Assembly (NCBI GenBank): GCA_051873875.1
Contig: JBJEFI010000077.1
Span: 1-9,594 of the forward strand
Direction: 5' to 3'
DNA: 9,594 bases
Source of the DNA: JBJEFI01 sp051873875
Lineage (GTDB): Bacteria > Bacillota > Bacilli > Bacillales > Bacillaceae_G
Every line of letters begins with the position of its first letter. Position 1 is the stretch's first letter. Positions 1-7,300 of this stretch are shown piece by piece. The notes below the pieces were generated by a model, which had not been told where the DNA came from, ran no database searches, and saw only the letters and a program-made list of their open reading frames with translations. The translations under genes and the position numbers were made by a program.

Positions 1-1161
1 ATATCTAGTTTTTTGTATTATCAGTTAGATAATCCGACGTTGTTACAGCAACAAAATATTCAAGTAGGGATACAAAGTCAGTATTGTGTACTTCTTCCTA
101 TGAATGTTATTCAGAAGGGAGAAACGGTTTATTTACGGTATGATTTACTGTCAGAATATACGCTAGCGGATTTATTAAAAGGAAAGCAGACGCAACAAAG
201 TATAACACAACTTTTATGCAGTATTGTGGATATGTTTATAAAAATAGAGGAACTTGGGTTATATCCACAGAGCTTAGTGTTAAATAAAGAGCATATTTAC
301 ATCAATACAATTACGAATCAATTGCAATTTGTGTATGTACCTGTGGATAGTGTGGAGAAAAGCAATGATTTTGCAGATTTTTTACGAGAAATACTGAGTT
401 ATACACAGTTTGATGAAAGTGAAAATAGTCAGTTCTTTATTAAGCTCCATAATTATATTGCAGCGTTAACAAATGAGTTGCCAGAAGATGTCTTCGCTTA
501 TTTAGAAAATGAAGTTGGCGTGAAGATGAGTAGGGAAAGTTCTTTTTATAATATGAACAAGGTGGAGAAGACGGTTCATGATATAAAGATAACTTCAAAT
601 GTAAATGGGCAAAGTGTAGAAAAACAGCATGTCCAAAAGATTGAAGTAAGAGAGGTACAGTATAAGGAAGCACCAAAGGAAGCAATCAAAAGCAATAAAG
701 TTACTGCTTCAAGTATGTCCTCTTATACAAATCAGACATTCAATCAGTCCAAGCCTAGCGTTGTACAAGCAGAGGATGATTGTGGAACGACGGTGTTAGG
801 AGTGACAGGTAGTTTCGAAGACGTAGATGAAGGAACGACGGTTTTAAATATCCAAACTATGTCGAGAAATAATTCCTATTTAATTATCAAAAAATCTGGA
901 GAACGAGTACAGATAAATAAGGATTCTTTTAAAATTGGGCGAGATCAAGGCTATGCTGATTTTGTTTGTAAAAATCCAGTAGTAGGCCGGGTTCATGGAA
1001 CAATTTTAACCATATCAGGAAACTATTATTTGGAAGATAATCAATCTAAAAATGGCAGTTATTTAAATGGAAATAAACTAGCTCGTGGAGAACGGGTGAA
1101 ACTGAATCATGAAGATCTTATTAAATTTGGGAATGAAGAGCTGTTGTTTTGTTTGTACTAG
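1..1161 (+). CDS. DUF6382-FHA domain protein, 5' end missing
   Basis: This is probably the cytoplasmic phosphothreonine reader of the operon. The frame is open from base 1 with no stop, and the first possible start (TTG at 13) has no ribosome binding site and falls inside what looks like the N-terminal domain, so the true start lies upstream of the window. Numbering from that TTG, residues 1-165 resemble DUF6382 (segments such as FLxIxxLGLYPQSLVLNKEHIY-like and QLQFVYVPVD). Residues 180-285 are a low-complexity linker carrying two GTTVL motifs (258-262 and 274-278). Residues 289-382 are an FHA domain with the conserved GR (309-310), GRVH (325-328), NG (347-348) and NG (352-353). The Ser normally found at the start of the SxxH motif is Gly325 here, which may weaken phosphopeptide binding. 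It is the first visible gene of a tight operon with a phosphatase and a kinase. The domain assignment is firm for FHA and good for DUF6382; the binding partner is inferred. Confidence 0.86.
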   Translation: MSSFLYYQLDNPTLLQQQNIQVGIQSQYCVLLPMNVIQKGETVYLRYDLLSEYTLADLLKGKQTQQSITQLLCSIVDMFIKIEELGLYPQSLVLNKEHIYINTITNQLQFVYVPVDSVEKSNDFADFLREILSYTQFDESENSQFFIKLHNYIAALTNELPEDVFAYLENEVGVKMSRESSFYNMNKVEKTVHDIKITSNVNGQSVEKQHVQKIEVREVQYKEAPKEAIKSNKVTASSMSSYTNQTFNQSKPSVVQAEDDCGTTVLGVTGSFEDVDEGTTVLNIQTMSRNNSYLIIKKSGERVQINKDSFKIGRDQGYADFVCKNPVVGRVHGTILTISGNYYLEDNQSKNGSYLNGNKLARGERVKLNHEDLIKFGNEELLFCLY

Positions 1162-1191
1162 GGAAGAAGCTTTTCAAAGAATGGCATCTAT

Positions 1192-1201
1192 AAGGTGGTG
1201 A
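1192..1201 (+). promoter_or_regulatory. Ribosome binding site deciding the phosphatase start
   Basis: AAGGTGGTGA differs from the Bacillota consensus AAGGAGGTGA at one base and lies five bases before ATG 1207. The alternative in-frame GTG codons at 1195 and 1198 are inside this site, so they are unlikely starts. Confidence 0.8.
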
Positions 1202-1206
1202 TAAGG

Positions 1207-1971
1207 ATGAATTTGACAACTGCATATCATACAGACGTAGGTTCGACGAAGAAAACGAATCAAGATGGTTTATTAATCAAAATTGCTGATACTTCTTATG
1301 GAAAGGCAGGACTTGTCGTCATATGTGATGGTATGGGAGGATTATCTCAAGGAGAGCTTGCCAGTGCGACAGTTATTCAGCGGTTAGGCGATTGGTTTGA
1401 GCAAGGTTTTCCTCCGTTATTAAAAGGGAATTGGCGTGAAACAGTTCAAGGGCAGTTAGATATGCATATTACACAATTAAATAAGAAGATTGTAGCTTAT
1501 GGAGAACGTAATCATCTTAAGTTAGGAACAACTGTAACGGCGCTACTTTTTGTAGATACTACTTATTATATTTTTCAAGTCGGTGATAGTCGGGCATATG
1601 TTATTGGTGATACTCTTACACAGCTAACGAAAGATCAAACGTTAGTAGCAAGAGAGCTGGAGCGTGGCAATCTTACAGCCGAACAAGCCAAAATCGATCC
1701 TCGTCGGAATATTTTATTGCAGTGTGTTGGTGCAACAGGAAATATCGAGGTTGTTATTACAACTGGGGAATTACAGGAGGATGATGTGCTTCTTCTTTGT
1801 ACAGATGGATTTTATGGGGAAATTAAAGAAGAAGAATTACTGCAATTAAAGTCAGCCAGTCTTCGTACTCGCGAGGAGATGAAAGAGAAACTAGTAGCAT
1901 GTATAGAGTTGGTGAAATCACGTGGGGAAAAGGATAATATTTCGGTTATTCTTGTGAAGATAGAGCAATAG
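1207..1971 (+). CDS. PP2C-family Ser/Thr protein phosphatase
   Basis: This soluble, metal-dependent (PPM/PP2C) phosphatase should remove phosphate from Ser/Thr residues modified by the kinase encoded next. With the start at ATG 1207 it has 254 residues, the usual size for a single-domain bacterial PP2C. The visible metal-site motifs are TNQDG (Asp20), VICDGMGG (Asp41-Gly42), the LLCTDGF aspartate (Asp200) and the C-terminal KDN (Asp243-Asn244). Other family hallmarks are LGTTVTALL (106-114), VGDSRAY (125-131), LTKDQTLV (140-147) and an AEQA...RRNILLQCVGA segment (158-176). The common HPxRN motif reads DPRRN here, and LLQCVGA replaces the LTRALG of PrpC-type enzymes; I recall both as usual in the branch that sits with DUF6382-FHA genes, so I do not call it PrpC. 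All four catalytic acidic positions are present, so it should be active. The gap to the kinase start is 17 bases. Confidence 0.94.
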   Translation: MNLTTAYHTDVGSTKKTNQDGLLIKIADTSYGKAGLVVICDGMGGLSQGELASATVIQRLGDWFEQGFPPLLKGNWRETVQGQLDMHITQLNKKIVAYGERNHLKLGTTVTALLFVDTTYYIFQVGDSRAYVIGDTLTQLTKDQTLVARELERGNLTAEQAKIDPRRNILLQCVGATGNIEVVITTGELQEDDVLLLCTDGFYGEIKEEELLQLKSASLRTREEMKEKLVACIELVKSRGEKDNISVILVKIEQ

Positions 1972-1975
1972 ATTT

Positions 1976-1980
1976 GGAGG
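1976..1980 (+). promoter_or_regulatory. Ribosome binding site deciding the kinase start
   Basis: GGAGG lies eight bases before TTG 1989. A longer in-frame TTG at 1974 overlaps this site and has nothing suitable upstream. Starting at 1989 gives MKLGTVIDDRYEIL, the usual N-terminus of bacterial Ser/Thr kinases. Confidence 0.78.
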
Positions 1981-1988
1981 TTTTATTC

Positions 1989-3929
1989 TTGAAGCTAGGA
2001 ACGGTTATTGATGATCGATACGAAATATTAAAAGAAATCGGCCGTGGTGGTATGAGTATCGTCTATTTAGCCATGGATAACCGATTGAATAAATCGTTAG
2101 CAATCAAAGATATTCGCAAACGAGAAAATAGTAATAATGAATTGTTATTAAATAGTTTAATTGTAGAAGCGAATATGTTGAAGAAATTAGACCACGGTTC
2201 TTTACCGAAAATTTATGACATTATCGAATCAGAAGGCGACATCTATGTGGTGATGGATTACGTCGAAGGAGAATCGTTAAAAGAAAAACTAAATCGAGAA
2301 AAGAAAATAGCAGTAGATGAAGTCATTGATTGGGCTTCTCAACTTAGCGATGTGCTTGGTTACTTGCATACGCGAAAGCCACACCCAATCATTTATCGTG
2401 ATATGAAACCCGATAATATTATGCTTACACCAGATGGAAAGATTAAGTTAATCGACTTTGGGATTGCCCGGGAATACAAGCAGGAGAATGAAACAGATAC
2501 AACTAACCTAGGAACAAAAGCATATGCAGCACCTGAACAAATGGCAGGAAAACAGACGGATGAACGCACTGATATTTATAGTTTAGGTGTTACATTGTAT
2601 CACTTAGTAACAGGAAAAAGTTTAAATGAAGCCCCCTTTGAGATACGTCCAATTCGAACATGGGATTCTTCTTTGCCAGAAGGATTAGAATATATTATTC
2701 AAAAATGTACACAAGCAGAGCCAGGTGAACGTTATCAAAGTTGTCGAGAATTAAGCCTTGATTTGCAAAATATTCATAAGCTAACAAAAGGCTATAAAGA
2801 TAAATTGTATAAGCAATTATTTTTATTTCTTATTCCAGTAATGCTCTGTATTGCATCTTTTGTTACGGCAATTGTTGGGTATAACGGTATTCAAAATGAA
2901 CAATTCCGAGATTATAAGGGATTAATTAATGAAGCTAGTCGTTATCTATTAAATAAAGAAGATGAAAAAGCAATTGAACAATTAGAAAAAGCAATTACAA
3001 CTGTGGATAATAAGCGTGCAGAAGCATATATAAATCTGTTGGATGTGTATATCGGTAGAAATGAGACAGATACGGGCCTAGCCAAGATCGAAGCGTATAT
3101 AAATGAAGAATACGGGAACATTCAGAAAAATAGCGATGTGTTATTTAAACTAGCGATGACGTTTTTTAATGTAAAGAAAGATTATATTAGTGCGGCTAAC
3201 TATTTTAAAATGGTCGATGTAGGCGACATCCCAGCAGCTAAATATTATCAATCCATTTCTCAAACAATGGGAGTAATGAATGTGGATTATAAGGCATTCC
3301 ATAAGGAGTTACAAGATTTTGAGAAATATAATGATAACACTGCTGATGATGAACGCAAAATTGATAACTATAATTCGTTAGCAAATATTTATTTATCGTA
3401 TAAAGGCCAAATTCCTGATGCTAATAGCCAAAGCATTCAATTAATAGAGAAGGCCCAAAATACATTAGATAAGCTAGAAAATGAGCGATTACAAGTGAAA
3501 TATGAAGTGGAGTTTCAACAGAAATTAGCCCAAGCCTATTACAGTCGTGGTGTTAGTGCCAATGATAAAGAAACAGCTCGTACTGATTTCGAACAAGCAA
3601 TTGAACATTATAATAACTTATTAACATTAGAAGTAACGAACGAAGAAGATGTCCGATTGAAAATTAGTCAAATTTATTATGCGATGGGAGAAATTCCTCA
3701 AGCAATTGAAATATTAAATGAGTCATTAAAGAAATATCCAACTAGCATTAGTATTCATGTGAAGTTAGGAAATTTATTTTTAGACATTGAACAAACGAAG
3801 GAAGAAGGAAAGCGAAGTTATTCTCAAGCAAAAAATATTTATTTAAAAGCTACTAATTTAAAAGGAGCAAAAGAGGATGAATCGTTAAAAAAACTTGCGA
3901 GAAGGCTACAAAATTTGAAGGTCATTTAA
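1989..3929 (+). CDS. Membrane Ser/Thr protein kinase with extracytoplasmic TPR-like region
   Basis: This Hanks-type kinase (646 residues) is predicted to phosphorylate Ser/Thr on partners in this operon. Residues 11-265 are the kinase domain: glycine loop GRGGMSIVY (18-26), ATP-binding Lys40 in AIK, likely helix-C Glu60, catalytic loop YRDMKPDN (136-143, catalytic Asp138), DFG (156-158), an activation loop rich in Thr (169, 171, 172, 176) and APE (181-183). His of HRD is Tyr136, a substitution I recall in related Bacillota kinases and not expected to abolish activity. One membrane helix spans about 277-298. Residues 305-646 lie outside and are mostly helical, with TPR-like repeats clearest near 314-340, 510-545 and 555-620 (for example GEIPQAIEILNESLKKYP). 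There are no PASTA repeats, so this is not a PrkC/PknB-type muropeptide sensor; the outer part more likely binds a protein. It follows the phosphatase and precedes the small membrane protein by 17 bases each. Confidence 0.94.
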   Translation: MKLGTVIDDRYEILKEIGRGGMSIVYLAMDNRLNKSLAIKDIRKRENSNNELLLNSLIVEANMLKKLDHGSLPKIYDIIESEGDIYVVMDYVEGESLKEKLNREKKIAVDEVIDWASQLSDVLGYLHTRKPHPIIYRDMKPDNIMLTPDGKIKLIDFGIAREYKQENETDTTNLGTKAYAAPEQMAGKQTDERTDIYSLGVTLYHLVTGKSLNEAPFEIRPIRTWDSSLPEGLEYIIQKCTQAEPGERYQSCRELSLDLQNIHKLTKGYKDKLYKQLFLFLIPVMLCIASFVTAIVGYNGIQNEQFRDYKGLINEASRYLLNKEDEKAIEQLEKAITTVDNKRAEAYINLLDVYIGRNETDTGLAKIEAYINEEYGNIQKNSDVLFKLAMTFFNVKKDYISAANYFKMVDVGDIPAAKYYQSISQTMGVMNVDYKAFHKELQDFEKYNDNTADDERKIDNYNSLANIYLSYKGQIPDANSQSIQLIEKAQNTLDKLENERLQVKYEVEFQQKLAQAYYSRGVSANDKETARTDFEQAIEHYNNLLTLEVTNEEDVRLKISQIYYAMGEIPQAIEILNESLKKYPTSISIHVKLGNLFLDIEQTKEEGKRSYSQAKNIYLKATNLKGAKEDESLKKLARRLQNLKVI

Positions 3930-3932
3930 GGA

Positions 3933-3942
3933 AAGGATGAGG
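3933..3942 (+). promoter_or_regulatory. Ribosome binding site for GTG-started small membrane protein
   Basis: AAGGATGAGG-like purine tract precedes GTG 3947 by four bases. The next in-frame ATG at 3962 has no such site before it, so the GTG is preferred. Confidence 0.6.
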
Positions 3943-3946
3943 AAAA

Positions 3947-4378
3947 GTGTACTATCAGATAATGTTTTATGGCGGTATGGTTGTTGCGTTACTTATGCTC
4001 ATCGTTTCTGTGATTGTCTATCGCAAGCTAGATATTTCCTTTGTTATTCAAGATTTGACAGGGTATGATATGCAGCAAATTAGCAAAAAAGTATTTCAAC
4101 GTAATAAGCAAATTGCAGAAAAAGCGATAACAAGTGAGATTGTTATTAAGAAGAAATTTAAAGACGAGCAGCCTCACACAGAAATGATTACGAAAACACA
4201 ACAAATGGGTGGATCCGTAGATGAGACACTTTTAATGGACAACGAAAATGAAACGGTCCTTCTTGTTGAAGAAACAGCGCCATTAGAAAATGAAACGACT
4301 GTATTGCTAGAGGAAGAGAATGAGAAGTTTAACATGGAAGTAAATGTAATCGTGATTCATTCAAATACAATTATTTAA
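3947..4378 (+). CDS. Small single-pass membrane protein with TVLL-motif cytoplasmic tail
   Basis: This 143-residue protein has no named function. One membrane helix spans about residues 7-24 and is followed by Tyr-Arg-Lys, which by the positive-inside rule puts the long C-terminal part in the cytoplasm. The tail has a basic stretch containing DLTGYDMQQISKK (36-48), then an acidic Thr-rich stretch with DETLL (92-96), NETVLL (101-106) and NETTVLL (115-121), and ends with a hydrophobic FNMEVNVIVIHSNTII (128-143). From memory, small proteins with a DLTG segment, repeated ETTVL motifs and a terminal IHT-like segment recur next to DUF6382-FHA, PP2C and kinase genes in Bacillota, which supports a real gene rather than chance. 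The Thr motifs match those in the linker of the FHA protein, so this is a candidate membrane substrate of the kinase and docking site for the FHA domain; that is inference. It sits 17 bases after the kinase and 11 bases before the Ig-repeat gene. Confidence 0.85.
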   Translation: MYYQIMFYGGMVVALLMLIVSVIVYRKLDISFVIQDLTGYDMQQISKKVFQRNKQIAEKAITSEIVIKKKFKDEQPHTEMITKTQQMGGSVDETLLMDNENETVLLVEETAPLENETTVLLEEENEKFNMEVNVIVIHSNTII

Positions 4379-4389
4379 AGGAGGTAAGT

Positions 4390-7300
4390 ATGAGTAGATT
4401 TAATTTTAGTAAGTATAAGAGATTTAGTTATGTTGCCCTTGCCGTTTTGTTTCTTTTCTCCGTTGCTTTTTTTACAACAAAAGTATTCTCAAACGAACAA
4501 TCAAAGATAAAAATTGAATTTAACGGTGACACATGGGAAGTGAAAACAGGGGATGCATTTAATAAAAATTGGACATCAAAGGAACAAACACTTACATTTA
4601 ATGTGAATTTAACAGAGTATTTTAGTAAATTACCAGAAAACACCACACCAATTGATCCAGTGGCAGATATCCCGTTTCAAGTAGAAAATGCGCAATTTGG
4701 TGACAACAAGATTGAAGGACAAGCATTAAAAATAGTCCCTGTGGAACCAAATTTCAATGGTGTCTATAAAGTAGAAGCTACCTTACCTGAAAATCCTAAA
4801 GAAGATGAGCAATTAAAGGTAACATTAAAAACAATTGCGGATAATAAATTTGGAATCTCTGAAAATGAAGAAGTATCTTTTCATATCACAAGAGATACAA
4901 CCGCACCAGTCGTCAGCATTGATGGAATAGAAGAAAATGTATTATATAAAGATACACCAAGAATGATTGTAGAAGTAAAGGAAAAGAACTTTGATGAGAA
5001 GCTAGTTTCAATCGATATTGTTAAAGATGAGGGAACTTATCCATTAGACGTATCTTTTGCTAATCAAGGGGATGATGTCTATACATTTGAACATTCTTTT
5101 GATAAACAAGGGGAATATGCAGTTGTTGTAAAAGCAACAGATGAAGCGGGTAATATAGCAGAAAAGAAAGTAGCATTTGCTTATGATAAAGATGGTCCTT
5201 CTCTACAAGTTGAAGGCATCCCAAATAACGGTTTTTCAGCGAAAAGCGACAATACACTCATAATTAAAAGTAACCGCAAAATTCGCGAAGTGAAAAGTTA
5301 TGCTATTACGAAGGATAATAAACCATATCCAATAGATAAGCAGTTTGTAATTAATAAAAAAGAAGCAACATTAAATCATACATTTGAAGATGGTACTTAC
5401 AAAGTAAATGCAATCATTCTAGTGAATAAATTCTTTGGAGAAGAAGAAAAACAAATTGCTTATACCTTTACAGTTGATACTGTAAAACCAACTGCCTCTT
5501 TAGGTGGGATAAGTAGTACGATTTCTAACAAAAAACAAGTAGTGACTGTTCAGTTAGGTGATAAGCATTTAGATAAAAATAATACAATCTTTGAAATAAA
5601 GAAAAATAATCAGTCTATCTTGCATTTAACGGCTGATCAACTAGACGATATAAAAAATAACTACCCATTTGAAGACGAAGGAAATTATGAAGTGAGTTTA
5701 AAAGCAGTAGATAAAGCGCAGAATGAAACGAATTCTAAAGTCGCATTTATCATTGATAAAACAGCCCCTACGTTAGAAATTTCAAACGTAATAGATAATG
5801 CTCATTACAACGATAAAGAAAAAGAAGTTGTTGTGAAAGTAGTGGACGATACCTTAGAAAAGGCAACTGTTACAATTGTAAAAAATAAGGTAGAAGAAAC
5901 TAGAAACGTAGCCGTAAATGGGTCAGAAGCATCGGAAAAACTGACATTTACAGAAGAAGGGATATACACCATTAAGTTAAACGGTGAAGATAAAGCGACA
6001 AATATAGCTAATAAAGAAGTTTCCTTTACAATTGATAAAACAGCCCCAACCTTCACGTATAGCGGTATTGAAAATAACGGTAAATATACAGAAGAAAAAG
6101 AGCTAACGATTAATGTGTCCGAACAATATTTACATGAAGATTCAAAAGTAGCTATCCTTCGTAATGGAAAAGTGCAACAGGAAATGAACGTTCAAACGGG
6201 TGCAAATAAGTATGCCTTTAAGAAAGACGGTATTTATGAAGTCTTAATAACGTTGAAAGATAAAGCTGGTAATACAGTAGAGTCTAAATTAACCTTTATA
6301 ATTGATAAAAAAGGAACAGAGATTACAATTGATGCGGGTGAATTGAAGGAACCATATCACTATCAAGAAAAAGAAGTAACGATTACAGTGGAAGATTTAA
6401 CGTTAGATAAAGATAAAACAACCGTAAGTGTAACGAAAGATAAAGAACCATACAAAATGCCTGAATTAAAAGAGCAAGATAAAAATGAATTAGGTGAAAG
6501 AGTAGCACAATTAACCCATACATTTAAAGAAGATGGTGATTATGTTATTAACGTAGTATCACTAGATGGATTAGGGCACCAAAGTTCGAAATCCATTTCC
6601 TTTACAATCGACAATAACGCACCAGTATTAACATTAGAAGGAATTAAAGAGGGTTCTTTTATAAAAGCAGATAATCAACTAATAGTTACTGTAAATGAAC
6701 ATAACTTCTTACATAATAAGGTGACGTTATCGGTAATAAAAGATGGAAAAGCCTATGATGCATTTACGTGGAATAATGTAGAAGATAACAAAGCCACTAT
6801 TTCCTCTAAAAAACATACGTTTAAAGAAGATGGCGATTATGTTGTCTCCTTCGAAGCAGTGGATGCTGCTGGAAATAAAGCAGAGCAGGAAACATTATCA
6901 TTCACGGTTGATACTATTTCACCAACAATCCATATTAACGGTGTAGAAAACAATGCTTATTACAATGGAAATCGAGATGTTGTTATTCGTGTAAATGAAC
7001 ATAATTACGATAATAATAAGGTAACTGTTGATGTAACGAAAAATGGACAAGCCTTTGATATTGGTGAATGGAATAATACAGGTGAAACATCTGAATTAGC
7101 GTATACATTTGAAGAAGATGCAGTTTACCATATTAAAGTAACAGCAACAGATAAAGCAGGTAATGACACTGTTACAGAAGAAAAAACATTTACAATTGAT
7201 AAGACATTACCAGACTTAAGTATTACTGGTGTGGAAAACATGGCACATTACAATGTGGATAAAAACGTAAAAGTGCGTGTGACTGATACAAATATTGATG

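Noticed and set aside
13..15. TTG as the true start of the FHA protein
   Set aside because: The frame is open to base 1, no ribosome binding site precedes it, and the encoded sequence already looks like the inside of the DUF6382 domain.
440..685. Minus-strand open frame inside the FHA gene
   Set aside because: It lies wholly within a well-supported gene on the other strand, has no recognisable domain and no ribosome binding site that I can see.
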